A stretch of 64,000 bases of DNA from Dastarcus helophoroides (GCA_028583605.1 CM053337.1:18578694-18642693); one strand, 5' to 3'; shown: positions 12,157 to 23,869, counted from the stretch's first letter. Numbers and translations: made by a program. The notes: generated by a model from the letters alone, not told the origin.

Positions 12157-14430
12157 CTTAATCTTAATCTTAATTTTTCAGAAAATTCCAAATTATTCAC
12201 AAAATATTGATTTTCTTCACAAAAGTAGGAACTTTTCCTAAGGGGTCGAATTTTTTCTAGAAGTTCAAATTATTCCCAGAAGTTCAAATTTTTCCCAGAA
12301 GTTTGAATTTTTTCCAAAAGTTATAAATTAATATAAGATCAGTTTTTTACTAAATTTTTGCCAAAATTTCGATTTTTTTCCATAATTTCGAATTTTGCCA
12401 AGAGTTTGAATTTTTCCCAAAAGTTTAATTTTTTCCCATAAGTTCGAATTTTTTTCAAAAGTTCGAGTTTTCTCCAGAAGTTTAAAATTTTCTCAGGAAT
12501 TCGAATTAAAAAAATTGTATAATTACCAAATTTTGACTTTTTAACTTTGAATATTTGGCAAACGTTCGAATTGCTCTCTTTTAATCAAGTTTCCTAGAAG
12601 TTCAAATATTTCCCAAATTTTTTATTAAATTTCAAATTGTTCACAAAATTTTGTTTTTTTCCACAAAAGTAGGAACTTTTTCTAAGGTGTCGAATTTTTT
12701 CTAGAAGTTCAAATTTTTGCCAGAAGTTCAAATTTTTCCCGAAAGTTATAAATTAATGTAGGATCAGTTTTTTACTAAATTTTTGTCAAAATTTCGATTT
12801 TTTCCCATAAGTTCAAATTTTTCCCGATAGCTTAAAATTTTCTCAAAAGTTTAAATTTTTCCTAAAAGCTCGAATCTTCCCAAAAGTTCAAAATTTTCCC
12901 AGAAATTCGAATTAAAAAAAATTGTATAATTTACTAAATTTTGACTTTTTAACTTTGAATTTTTGACAAACGTTCGAGTTGCTCTCTTTTAATTAATCTT
13001 CCCAGAAATTCAAAAATTTTCCAAATTTTTCAGAAAATTCCAAATTGTTCACAAAATTTTGATTTTTCTCACAAAAGTAGGAATTTTTCCTAAGGGATGG
13101 AATTTTTTCTAGAAGTTCAAATTATTCCCAGAAGTTCAAATTTTTCCCAGAAGTTTGAATTTTTTCCAAAGGTTATAAATTAATATAAGATCAGTTTTTT
13201 ATTAAATTTTTGCCAAAATTTCGATTTTTTTCATAATTTCGAATTTTGCCAAGAGTTTGAATTTTTCCCAAAAGTTTAATTTTTTCCCAAAAGTTCGAAT
13301 TTTTCCCAAAAGTTCAAAATTTTCCCAGGAGTTTGAATTAAAAAAAATTGTATAATTTACTAAATTTTGACTTTTTCACTTTAAATATTTGACAAACGTT
13401 CGAATTGCTCTCTTTTAAAGTTTCCCAGAAGTTCAAACATTTCCCAAATTTTTCAGAAAATTCCAAATTGTTCACAAAATTTTGATTTTTTTCACAAAAG
13501 TAGAAATTTTTCCGAAAAGTTCGAATGTTTTCCAAAAGTTCTAATTTTTCCCATAAGTTCGAATTTTTCCCAAAAGTTCAAATTTTTTCCAAAAGTTCGA
13601 ATTTTTCCCAAAATATTGAATTTTTCCCAAAAGTTCGAATTTTTCCCAATAGTTCGAATTTTTCCCAAAAGTTCGAATTTTTCCCAGAAGTTCAAAAATT
13701 TCCCAAATTTTTCAGAAAATTCCAAGTTGTTCACAAAATTTTGATTTTTTTTTCACAAATCTAGAAACTTTTCCTAAGGTTTCGAATTTTTTCTAGAAGT
13801 TCAAATTTCTTCCAGAAGTTGAAAATTTTCCCAGAATTTTGAATTTTTCCCAAAAGTTATAAATTAATATAAGATCAGTTTTTTACTAAATTTTTGCCAA
13901 AATTTCGATTTTTTTCCAATAAGTTCGAATTTTTCCCATAAGTTCGAATTTTTTCCAAGAGTTTGAATTTTTCCCAAAATTTTAAATTTTTCCCAAAAGT
14001 TCGAATTTTTCCTAAAATTCAAAATTTTTCCAGGAGTTTGAATTAAAAAAAATTGTATAGTTTACCAAATTTTAACTTTTTAACTTTAATTATTTGACAA
14101 ACGTTCGAATTGCTCTCTTTTAAAGTTTCCCAGAAGTTCAAAAATTTCCCAAAATGTTCAGAAATTCCAAATTGTTCACAATATTTTGATTTTTCTCACA
14201 AAAGTAGGAATTTTTCTGAAAAGTTCGAATGTTTTCCAAAAGTTCTAATTTTTCCCATAAGTTCGAATTTTTCCCAAAAGTTCGAATTTTTCCCAAAAAA
14301 TTGAATTTTTCCCAAAAGTTCGAATTTTTCCCAAGAGTTCGAATTTTTCCCAAGAGTTCGAATTTTTCCCAAGAGTTCGAATTTTTCCCAAGAGTTCAAA
14401 TTTTTCTCAGAAGTTCCAAGTTTTTTGAAA

Positions 14431-15221
14431 GGTTCGAAATTAATAAAAAATCAGTTTTTTTACTAAATTTTTATTTGTTTCGAAAATATTCTTTATATCA
14501 AAAATGCTTCTAAAAATTAGAGTTCATTTCGAAATTTGCTTTTTTCTTTAAAATTTTGGAAATTTCATTTCTTTAACTTTCGAGTTTTTTTAACATTAAT
14601 TCTTTTATCTTATTTTTAAATGATAAAAAACAGTGCTATTCCTAATCTACTTAAAGTTAGTGATTCTCATTAATATGTGCTTATTTGACTTTGATTTAGA
14701 TTCCTGATTGCTGAAATGTCTAGGTTGCAGGTTGGGAGCGATCGGTATCATTTAGTTTCAAAGTGTGCAAGAATCGCTCCGCAAATTATGTTAAATGGGC
14801 TTAGCGCAAAAATGCCTGTAATATGCATATCCACAAAACGGCATTTAAACGGCTTTACCATAAGCGGCTGGCTTATCTTCCTTGTCTGAACTTATATCTA
14901 TCGCTACCGGCACAATGCCAATAAACAAGTTATTTTGCTATTTCATCTTCTTGTCCTTATGCAAGAAACTGCTTTCGAAGCTGAGTCGTCTGAATTACAA
15001 GCCGTGTACCTCATTTATATGATTGGGAATATATTCCTTACAGAATGTTTATGTACTGGCTGTGATTTCCATATAATTACAGTTAGACTGAAGTGTTATG
15101 TCATTTCCGCGATCGAAAAAGCCGCCTCGCCTTCGACATGACAACGAGAAATTAAAATCGAAATGAATTCACACCGAAGAGATTCAAAATTGTTGCTTTT
15201 TAATCAAGCTACCTGAATAGC
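14431..15221. other. Low-copy island, no gene seen
   Basis: AT-rich to about 14690, then balanced non-repetitive sequence. A 68-codon frame at 14935-15141 shows no recognisable motif and no splice context. Nothing supports a gene; conserved non-coding DNA is possible. Confidence 0.35.
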
Positions 15222-15385
15222 ATTATCCTTACTAATATACATATAAATGCGAAAGTGTGTTTGTCTGTTTGTCCGCTTTTCACGATTGTGTTACTAAAAT
15301 GATTTGGACAAAAATTTGTATTTAGATTCCTTACGATGCGCAATAGTTAATAGGCTGCTTTTTATCCCAACGATGTGAACAATCA
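15222..15385 (+). mobile_element. Lep1-like (Helitron-like) non-autonomous relic
   Basis: Begins ACTAATATACATATAAATGC, then GCGAAAGTGTGTTTGTCTG and TTTGTCCGCTTTTCACG, then a degenerate portion ending near GGCTGCTTTTTATCCCAACG. From memory this order (ACTAATAT..AAATGCGAAAG, TTTGTCCG..TTCACG, then a CTTTTTATCCC box) is typical of the Lep1 group of Helitron-like short elements of insects. The relic is diverged and I did not locate its termini. Assignment rests on recalled family sequence only. Confidence 0.45.
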
Positions 15386-15768
15386 TAGAGAAAGGCAAGC
15401 AAGAGTGTCATCTCTGTGGTCATTATTGTGACAGCGGCCTCTCTTCTTGATTCCACGAACTATTACCGTAGACGTAGGCATCTGTATTATCGATTGCAGT
15501 AATATTACGTTACTGTCTTACAATTTGGACTCGAAACTAATTTCAAATTCCATTCAAACTTCCTTTCAGTTGAATTACAGTTATTTATTCAATTTAATTT
15601 TGTTGACAAAATCAGGGGTAACTGCTGGTGTTGTATACTGTATACATTGCTTGAGTTTGGCTGTTTTCATTGGTGAGTAACAAATTGCAGAATTGTCTGA
15701 TGGGAGCCAAAAAAAATTTGAAATATTCCCAAGAAGGGCACTTTTTGGCTGTTAATTTTTTTTTCAGT
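15386..15768. other. Low-copy stretch, no gene seen
   Basis: Non-repetitive. A 77-codon frame at 15447-15680 has no recognisable domain. Part may be the decayed continuation of the upstream Helitron-like element. Confidence 0.3.
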
Positions 15769-16040
15769 TTGATGGACTGTGCCTTGGTTATCTTCAAAAA
15801 TTGATATAAAAACCTTGTCCGCTAAAATCAAGAAAGATTTTATTTAACGCGTTTCGCTAGACAAGCTATCATCCTCGGAGAAATACTAAAACCTTATCCT
15901 AAAACCTTATCTTAAAACCTTATGCTAAAACCTTATCTTAAAAACTTATTCTAAAATCTTATCTTAAAAACTTATCCTAAAACTATGCTATACTGAAAAT
16001 CTGATAAATCTTTCTTAGTTTCAGAGTACAAGATTTGTTA
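15769..16040. mobile_element. Foldback hammerhead-like element, copy 3, with nested minisatellite
   Basis: The left arm (15769-15886) runs from TGATGGACTGTGCCTTGG through TCAAAAATTGATAT to the minus-strand ribozyme-like section (GCGTTTCGCTAGACAAGCT, then CATCCTCGGAG). The right arm (about 16004-16040) is TCTTTCTTAGTTTCAG plus the GTACAAGATTTGT end in the opposite sense. Between the arms a 12-bp minisatellite has expanded (15887-15988). The copy is more diverged than the others. Confidence 0.65.
15887..15988 (+). repeat. 12-bp minisatellite
   Basis: About eight units of TAAAACCTTATC with variants (TTATGC, TTATTC, AAAACTTATC). It starts exactly where the ribozyme-like arm of the host element ends (after AGAAATAC) and ends near the opposite arm. 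Confidence 0.85.
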
Positions 16041-16315
16041 CATTGATGTACAAAATAATATTGATTTTTTTTTAAAACTTTTAACAAAGATCACTTTGAA
16101 TCAATCTTCTGAAGAAGTAAAAAAAGATTATCATGACACGTAACATATTTATTTTTCAGGGTGTCTAGTCAGGTGAAACATATTTATTTCACGGGGCATC
16201 TAGAGTAGATTCATGTCTGATAGATCGAGCGCATTTTCCTTCACTAAACTGAAAGTTGCAATTTATCTAAATGTCAAGGTATACGTAGCCTCATTGCGAT
16301 ATACCATTAGCAAGA
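16041..16315. other. Low-copy stretch, no gene seen
   Basis: Non-repetitive. It holds a short internal repeat of ACATATTTATTTTTCAGGG and ACATATTTATTTCACGGGG near 16143 and 16178. No other structure was recognised. Confidence 0.35.
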
Positions 16316-16987
16316 TAGACACTCACGAGTTTATAAAATGTTTCACGAGCTTATAAAGTGTTCAGGTAATTCAATTGATTCGAATGGAAACAAAAAAAGT
16401 CCGGAATTCCATCCCGTTGCATCCCATTTTTGATCTCGAAATAAGATCTCCAGCAGAAGCTTCAATTAGATGAGCTCGATCAGATGTTTCCTTCTTTGTA
16501 TGCCAATTTTTTATTGGAAATTTCTGCCTATTTTAAAACTAGACATTCACGAGTTTATAAAGTTTTTCACGAGCTTATAAAGTGTTCAGGTAATTCAATT
16601 GATTCGAATGGAAACAAAAAAGTCCGGAATTCCATCCCGTTGCATCCCATTTTTGATCTCAAAATTAGATCTCCAGCAGAAGCTTCAATTAGATGAGCTC
16701 GATCAGACGTTTCCTTCTTCGTATGCCAATTTTTTATTGGAAATTTCTGCCTATTTTAAAACTAGACATTCACGAGTTTATAAAATGTTTCACGAGCTTA
16801 TAAAGTGTTCAGGTAATTCAATTGATTCGAATGGAAACAAAAAAGTCCGGAATTCCATCCAGTTGCATCCCATTTTTCATGTCGAAATTAGCTCTCCAGC
16901 AGAAGCTTCAATTAGATGAGCTCGATTAGACGTTTCCTTCTTCGTATGCCAATTTTTTATTGGGAATTTCCGCCTATTTTAAAACTT
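16316..16987 (+). repeat. 223-bp tandem repeat, three copies
   Basis: The landmark CACGAGTTTATAAA occurs at 16324, 16548 and 16771. Units are very similar and include ATTCAATTGATTCGAATGG, a palindromic TCCGGAATTCCATCCCG region and TTAGATGAGCTCGAT. Open frames of 70 and 106 codons repeat the same peptide; the period is not a multiple of three and the frames have no known domain, so I treat them as non-coding. The last copy ends near CTATTTTAAAACT. Confidence 0.9.
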
Positions 16988-19722
16988 TACACTTTTATCT
17001 TAAGAACTGCAGATATATTGTCTACATCGCCACCTTTGTCTCTAAAATTGCAAATATTCTGCTTACCACATTACAGATATTATATGAAATTCATGTAGAA
17101 TAATCCAATTAAACTTCATAACCTGATTGACGTGGACAAGACATAGAATAATTCACAAAATTTTATATTTCTGAGACATGAATAAATATTTCTGGGGAAC
17201 GAATTTATATTTCTGAGACACGATTTATATTTCTGAGACACGATTCATATTTCTGAGACACGATTCATATTTCTGAGGCATGATTTATATTTCTGGGGTA
17301 TAATTCATATTTCTGAGACACGATTCATATTTTTGAGACACGACTTATATTTCTGAGGCACGATTCATCTCTGAAACGTGTCATTTCTGAATAAAATATT
17401 TTATTAACGCGACAACAATCTTATATTTCTGAGACAGACAATTCCGTATGCCTAAAACAATTATTGCATATTTTGAAGCACGAATTCATATTTCTGAAAA
17501 AATAATTTTACATTTCTGAGATACGTTTCGTATTCCTGAATCAAATATTAATTAACTTTAAAACCTGATTGACGTGGATGAGATAAGACAGAGCGTAATT
17601 CATACAATTTCATATTTCTAAGACAAAAATTAATATTTCTGAGCAACTAATTTATATTTCTAAAGCACAATTCATGTTTCTGAAGTACGATTCATATTTA
17701 TAAAGCTCTATTCATATTTCCGAGGCACGATTTAAATTTCTGATCCGATCCTTTTACATCTGAGACGTATCATATTTCTGAATAGAATATTATATTAACG
17801 AGACAAGCATCTCATATTTCTGACACATACAATTTCGTATGTCTAAAACAATGATTGCATATTATGAGGCGCGAATTCATATGTCTGGGGTACGAATTCA
17901 TATTTCTAAGGCAATAATTTTACATTTCTAAGACACATTGTATTCCTGAATTAAATATTAATTAACTTTAAAACCTGATTGACGTACCTGAGATAAGACA
18001 TAGGTTGATTAACACAATTTCATATTTCTAAGACAAAAATTAATATTTCTGAGCAACTAATTTATATTTCTAAAGCATTATTTATATTTATGAGGCACGA
18101 TTCATATGTCTAAAGCACTAGGCATATTTCTGAGGCACGATTCATATTTCTGAGACACTATTTATATTTCTGAGATTTATATTTCTGAGACACGATTTAT
18201 ATTTCTGAGATTTATATTTCTGAGACACGATTTATATTTTTGAGATTTATATTTCTGAGGTTTATATTTTTGAGGAACAGCTTATATTTCTAAGGCACGA
18301 TTTATATTTCTGAGGCACGATTTATATTTTTGAATCAATCATTTCACATCTCTGAGATGTATCATATTTCTGAATAGAATATTATAGTAAGACAAGCATC
18401 TCATATTTCTGAAACAGACAATTTCGTATGTCTAAAACAATTATTGCATACTCTGAGGCACGAATTCATATTTCTGAGAAACAAATTCATATTTTTAAGG
18501 CAATAATTTTATATTTCTGAGACACGTATCGTATTCTTGAATCAAATATTAATTAACGAGACCAAAATCTTGTATTTTTAAGGCAGATACTTCCGCATGT
18601 CTAGAATAGTTATTGTATATTTCTGAGCCGCCAATTTTATATGTTTATGACAAGTATTATTTCATGTTTTTGAGACGACAATTCAATGTGTCTAAAACGA
18701 GGTTTAAATATTTTTGGGACGAAAATTTTGTATTTCTGAGGCGAAAATTTCTAATTTCTATCCATATGTTATTTCGAGAATACATTTCCATATTTTCTCT
18801 GGTCAGAATTTTAAATATCTAGAACGAAAATTTTATATTTTTGGGATGAAAATTTCATCCTTCTAGGACAAAAATTTCATGTTTCTGAGGCTGGAATTGT
18901 ATATTGCTGACATCGCTTGACAACCTTTGTCTCAAGAACTGCAAATATTCTGCTTACCACATTACAAACATTATGTGAAATCCATGGAGAATAGTCCAAT
19001 TTAACTTTAAAACCTGATTGACGTGGATGAGATAAGACATAGGTTAATTCACACAATTTCATATTTCTGAGACAAGAATTAATATTTCTGAGGAACTAAT
19101 TTATATTTCTGAAGTACAATTCCTATTTCTGAGGCACGTTTCATATTTTTAAAGCACGATTCATATTTCTGAAGCACGATTCATATTTCTGAGGCACGAT
19201 TTATATTTCTGAGACACGATTCATATTTCTGAGGCACGACTCATATTTCTAAGGCACGATTTATATTTCTGAATCAATCATTTCACATCTCAGGGACGTA
19301 TCATATTTTTGAATAAAATATATTAACGAGACAAGAAGGTCATATTTCTGAGACAGACAGTTCCGTATGTCTAAAACAATTATTGCATATTTTGAGACAC
19401 GAATTCCTATTTCTAAGCCACGAATTCAGAATTCTGAGGCAAACATTTTACATTTCTGAGACACGTGTCGTATTTCTGAATCAAATATTAATTAACGAGA
19501 TCAAAATCTTATATTTATGAGGCAGATACTTCCGTATGTCTAGAACAATTATTGCATATTTCTGAGACGCCAATTTTATATGTTTAAGACAATTATTATT
19601 TCATGTTTCTGAGACGATAATTCAATGTGTCTAAAGCTAGGATTAAATATTTCTGGGGCAAAAATTTTGTATTCCTGAGGCGAAAATTTCTAATTTATAT
19701 CTATATGTTACTTCGAGAATAC
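16988..19722 (-). repeat. Satellite family B, left part
   Basis: 20-bp subrepeat with core TTTCTGAGGCACGATTCATA, related to family A through ATATTTCTGAGA. Higher-order landmarks are AAAACCTGATTGACGTGGAT near 17120, 17560, 17970 and 19008, and CGCCAATTTTATATGTTTA near 18630 and 19569. The spacing of units varies (410, 440, about 940-1040 bp). Small frames here (for example 18613-18822) are repeat-derived. Confidence 0.85.
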
Positions 19723-19791
19723 TGTAACGCATTGTAAATAGATGAAATAGGATTTAGAATAGAATTGTAGAATTTAGTAAATAAAAAAAGT

Positions 19792-19804
19792 TTCTAGAAG
19801 GTTC
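19792..19804. promoter_or_regulatory. Heat-shock element 1
   Basis: TTCTAGAAGGTTC is three alternating TTC/GAA pentamer units at exact 5-bp spacing (TTC 19792, GAA 19797, TTC 19802). This is the consensus for heat-shock factor trimer binding. It lies about 115 bp upstream of the TATA box. Confidence 0.75.
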
Positions 19805-19840
19805 TGATAAGGGGAAAACGGCCGCGATAACGAAACAAAC

Positions 19841-19889
19841 GGCAGATAAGCGTTCCAGAAATTTCGGCATTCGATAAGCCTTATCTGCC
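19841..19889. promoter_or_regulatory. 10-bp inverted repeat with GATA cores flanking HSE 2
   Basis: GGCAGATAAG (19841-19850) and its exact reverse complement CTTATCTGCC (19880-19889) bracket the second heat-shock element. Each arm contains AGATAAG, a GATA-factor type site. Further GATAAG motifs lie at about 19806 and 20080. Confidence 0.6.
19853..19865. promoter_or_regulatory. Heat-shock element 2
   Basis: TTCCAGAAATTTC has TTC at 19853, GAA at 19858 and TTC at 19863, again a perfect three-unit element, 53 bp upstream of the TATA box. Confidence 0.75.
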
Positions 19890-19894
19890 AAAAA

Positions 19895-19902
19895 TTCTGG
19901 AA
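19895..19902. promoter_or_regulatory. Heat-shock half element 3
   Basis: TTCTGGAA gives two units (TTC 19895, GAA 19900) just upstream of the TATA box. No third unit is in register. Confidence 0.5.
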
Positions 19903-19917
19903 GCCGCGGGCCGAAAC

Positions 19918-19950
19918 TATAAAAGGCGGTCAGTTTTCCCTCGAGTCAGT
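19918..19950 (+). promoter_or_regulatory. TATA box and initiator
   Basis: TATAAAAG at 19918-19925 is followed by TCAGT at 19946-19950 (second copy 19950-19954). This places the initiator A (19948) 30 bp from the first T of the TATA box, the expected spacing for an arthropod RNA polymerase II core promoter. GGTTA at 19976-19980 resembles a downstream promoter element but is one base off the usual register. Confidence 0.65.
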
Positions 19951-20039
19951 CAGTTAGAAGCAAGTGCAATAAGTTGGTTAGCAATTAGTAAATAATTAGT
20001 GAATTACTGTTCAGTTGAAGTGTGCCGAGTTAATTCAGT

Positions 20040-20045
20040 AATAAA
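20040..20045 (+). other. Polyadenylation signal AATAAA
   Basis: AATAAA about 95 bp downstream of the predicted initiator, within the LTR-like insertion; this fits the R/U5 boundary of an LTR. It is the only such hexamer in the GC-richer part of the insertion. Confidence 0.5.
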
Positions 20046-20096
20046 GTGGGTATAATCTATCACATGTATCAATTCGAACCGATAAGGCACGTAACA

Positions 20097-23000
20097 CGTT
20101 CTGTATAATTTCTCTGGTCAGAATTTTAAATATCTAGGACAGAAATTTTATATTTTTTGGATGAAAATTTCATAGTTTTAGAACATAAATTTCATGCTTC
20201 TAAAGCTGGAATTGTATATTTCTGACATCGCTTGACAACCTTTGTCTCGAGAACTGCAAATATTCTGCTTACCACATTACAAATATTATGTGAAATTCAT
20301 GGAGAATAGTCCAATTTAACTTTAAAACCTGATTGACGTGGATGAGATAAGACATAGGTTAATTCACACAATTTCATATTTCTGAGACAAGAATTAATAT
20401 TTCTGAGGAACTAATTTATATTTCTGGAGCACGATTTATATTTCTGAGGCACAATTCATATTTCTAAAGCACGATTCATATTTCTAAAGCACGATTTATA
20501 TTTCTGAGACACGATTTATTTTTATGAGGCACGACTCATATTTCTAAGGCACGATTCATATTTATGAGTCACGATTCATATTTCTGAGGCACGATTTATA
20601 TTTCTGAATCAATCATCATTTCACATCTCTGAGACGTATCATATTTCTGAATAAAATATCATATTGACCAGAAAGAATCTAATATTTCTGAGACACACAG
20701 TTTCGTATGTCTAAGACAATTATTTCCTATTCTCAAGCACAAATTTTTATTTCTGAGGCATTAATTCGTATTTACGAGGCAAAATTTTTTCATTTCTGAG
20801 ATGAGTGTCCTATTTCTGAATCAAATATTTTATTAATGAGATAAAAATCTCATATTTCTGAGACAGATAATTTCTTATGTCTAAAACAATTATTGCATAT
20901 TCTGAGGCACAAAATCATATTTCTGAGGCAGAATTCGCATTCCTGAGGCAAAATTTTTACATTTCTGAGACAAGTATCGTATTTCTTAATTGAATATTAC
21001 ATTAACGAGACAAAAATCTCATATTTCTGAGGTAAATACTTCCGTATGTCTAGAATAATTATTGTACATTTCTGAGGCGCCAATTTTATATGTTTAAGAC
21101 AATTATTATATAATGTGTCTAAAACAAGGTTTAAATATTTATGGGTCAACAATTCTATATTTCTGAAGCACGATTCATATTTTTAACGGCCGATTCATAT
21201 TTCTGAGGCACGATTCATATTTATGAGGCACGATTTATATTTCTGAGACACAATTCATATTTCTGAGGCATGACTTATATTTCTAAGGTACGATTTATAT
21301 TTCTGAATCAATCATTTTCATCTCTGAGATGTATCATATTTCTGAGTTGAATATTACATTAACGAGACAAGCATCTCATTTTTCTGAGACACACAATTCC
21401 GTGTGTCTAAAACAATTATTGCATCTTCTGAGGCAAAAATTCATATTTCTGAGGCACAAATTTGTATTAATGAGGTAAAATTTTTATATTACTGAGACAA
21501 GTATCGTATTTCCAAATTAAATATTACATTAACGAGACAAAAATCTCATATTTATGAGGTAAATACTTCCGTATGTCTAGAATAATGATTGTACATTTCT
21601 GAGGCGCCAATTTTATATGTTTAAGACAATTATTATTTTAATGTTTCCGAACCGACAATTCAATGTGTCTAAAACAAGGTTTAAATATTTATGGGTCAAC
21701 AATTCTATATTTCTGAGGCACGATTCATATTTTTAACGGCCGATTCATATTTCTGAGGCACGATTCAAATTTTTCGAGGCACGATTTATATTTCTGAGAC
21801 ACAATTCATATTTCTGAGGCATGACTCATATTTCTAGGGTACGATTTATATTTCTGAATCAATCATTTCACATCTCTGAGATGTATCATATTTCTGAGTA
21901 GAATATTACATTAACGAGACAAGCATCCCATTTTTCTGAGACACAATTCCGTGTGTCTAAAACAATTATTGCATATTCTGAGGCACAAAATCATATTTCT
22001 GAGGCAGAATTCGCATTCCTGAGGCAAAATTTTTACATTTCTGAGACAAGTATCGTATTTCCAAATTAATTATTACATTAACGAGACAAAAATCTCATGT
22101 TTTTGAGGTAAATACTTTCGTATGTCTAGAATAATTGTTGCATATTTCTAAGACGCCAATTTTATATGTTTAAGACAATTACGATTTCATGTTTCTGAGA
22201 CGACAATTCAATGTGTCTAAAACGAGGGTTAAATATTTATGGGTCAAAAATTCTGTATTTCTGAGGCACGATTCATATTTTTGACGAACGATTCATATTT
22301 CTGAGGCACGAATAAATTTTTAGGGGTACGATTTATATTTCTGAGAGACGATTCATATTTCTGAGGCATGACTCATATTTCTAAGGCACGATTCATATTT
22401 CTTAATCAATCATTTCACAACTCTGAGATGTATCATATTTCTAAGTAGAATATTACATTAACGAGACAAGTATCTCATATTTCTGGGACAAAAAATTCCA
22501 TATGTCTAAAACATTTATTGCATATTCTGAGGCACAAATTCATATTTCTGAGGCACTAATTCGTATTTCTGAGGCAATCTTTTTTACATTTTTGAGACGA
22601 GTGTCGTATTTCTAAATCAAATATTTTATTAATGAGATAAAAATCTCATATTTCTGAGACAGATAATTTCTTATGTCTAAAACAATTATTGCATATTCTG
22701 AGGCACAAAATCATATTTCTGAGGCAGAATTCGCATTCCTGAGGCAAAATTTTTACATTTCTGAGACAAGTGTCGTTTTTCTAAATCAAATGTAATAATG
22801 AGACAAAAATCTTATATTTCTGAGGCAAATACTTTCGTATGTCTAGAATAATTGTTGCATATTTCTAAGACGCCAATTTTATATGTTTAAGACAATTACG
22901 ATTTCATGTTTCTGAGACGACAATTCAATGTGTCTAAAACGAGGGTTAAATATTTATGGGACGAAAATTTAGTATTTCTGAGGTGAAAATTTCTAATTTC

Positions 23001-23860
23001 TATCCATATGTTATTTTGAGAATACATTTGTATAGTTTCTCTAGCCAGAATTTTAAATATCCAGAACAAACATTTTATATTTTTGGAATAAAAATTTCAT
23101 ACTTCTAGGACAAAAATTTCATGTTTCTGAGACTGGAATTATATATTTCTGAGGCTAAAACAATATATTTCCGGGACTGGAATTTTATATTTCTGAAACT
23201 CACATTTTAAATTTCTGAAAATTGAATTTTAAATTTCTGAATATGGAAATTTATATTTCTGAGACTGAAGTTTTATATTTTTGAAACTGGAATTTCACAT
23301 TTTGGAGACTTGCGTTTTATATTTCTAAAATTGGAATTTTATATTTTTGAAACTGGAATTTCATATTTCTAATTTTTGAAATAAGGTTTTTACATTTCTG
23401 AGATGAGTTTTTCTTAGATAAACATTCCAGATTTCCGACAGCTTTCCAGAAGATTGCGCAATTCGTCTTTAAATTCGAGTTTGTTTGCTTTGATGCTTTA
23501 ACCTTGCAATTGAAGCAAGATAACTGTTGAAAGTAACAAAGTTGGCACAAAGAACTTCATACGTCTGAGAGGAGAAAACTTTATATTTATGAAAAAAATT
23601 TTATACTCTTAAAGCGCAAGCTTCAAATTCCCGTGGCTAGATTTTTACATTTCTGAGAATACCATTTTGTATATTTAAAAAGAGGATTTCCTACTCCTGA
23701 AACGAGTATTTCATATTTTCGAGATTATAATTGCGTTCGAGACAAGAATGAGATTAAAATTATGTTCGAGATAAGAAAATAATTAACATTACGTTTGAGG
23801 CAAGAATTTCTAATTTCTGAGACATGAATTTCTCATTTCTGAGAATCTGCTTTAACTCTT
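20097..23860 (-). repeat. Satellite family B, right part
   Basis: Continues the family B unit after the LTR-like insertion. CGCCAATTTTATATGTTTA recurs near 21079, 21606, 22155 and 22872 (spacings 527, 549, 717). Blocks of GAGGCACGATTCATATTTCT alternate with a segment containing GAGACAAAAATCTCATATT. From about 23140 the units change to an ACTGGAATTTTATATTTCTG type and then decay. No gene is visible. Confidence 0.85.
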
Positions 23861-23869
23861 CTAAGATAT

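Larger units (their letters stand above)
9511..14430 (+). repeat. 19-bp minisatellite with ~425-bp higher-order pattern
   Basis: The basic unit is 19 bp, GTTCGAATTTTTCCCAAAA; four near-perfect units are visible at 14334-14400. Variant units carry TTGATTTTTTCC. The run is punctuated by a spacer block containing GACTTTTTAACTTTGAATAT and GGCAAACGTTCGAATTGCTC near 10323, 10823, 11170, 12115, 12540, 12950, 13378 and 14080, giving higher-order spacings near 410-430 bp in the middle part. Many 60-170-codon open frames on both strands come from the low stop-codon content of the unit and are not genes. Confidence 0.85.
19723..20096 (+). mobile_element. Solo-LTR-like insertion with heat-shock promoter
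   Basis: A 374-bp GC-richer island interrupts a recognisable family B unit: GAGAATAC is followed at the equivalent site in other units (18775-18800, 23017-23045) by ATTTCCATATTTTCTC or ATTTGTATAGTTTCTC. The island starts TGTAACGC and ends GTAACA (TG..CA, LTR-like). In order it has heat-shock elements, a TATA box (19918-19925), a TCAGT initiator (19946-19950) and an AATAAA signal (20040-20045), which is the U3-R-U5 layout of a retrotransposon LTR. There is no internal domain, so it would be a solo LTR. No clean target-site duplication was found. The alternative is a captured promoter of a heat-shock gene, but no coding sequence follows. Confidence 0.6.

Noticed and set aside
9511..14430. Heat-shock elements in the TTCGAA motif of the 19-bp array
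   Set aside because: HSEs need two bases between TTC and GAA; here the triplets are adjacent, so the register is wrong.
16484..16919. 70- and 106-codon frames in the 223-bp repeat
   Set aside because: The peptide is shared only because the DNA is repeated; the period is not divisible by three, and no domain is recognisable.
19723..20096. An Hsp70 or other heat-shock gene
   Set aside because: The promoter-like part is strong, but satellite B resumes at about 20100 and no coding sequence follows; AATAAA lies only about 95 bp after the initiator.
19718..20101. A 4-6-bp target-site duplication around the LTR-like insertion
   Set aside because: GAATAC on the left and CGTTCT on the right do not match, and no shift of the ends gives a convincing repeat, so the exact termini stay uncertain.
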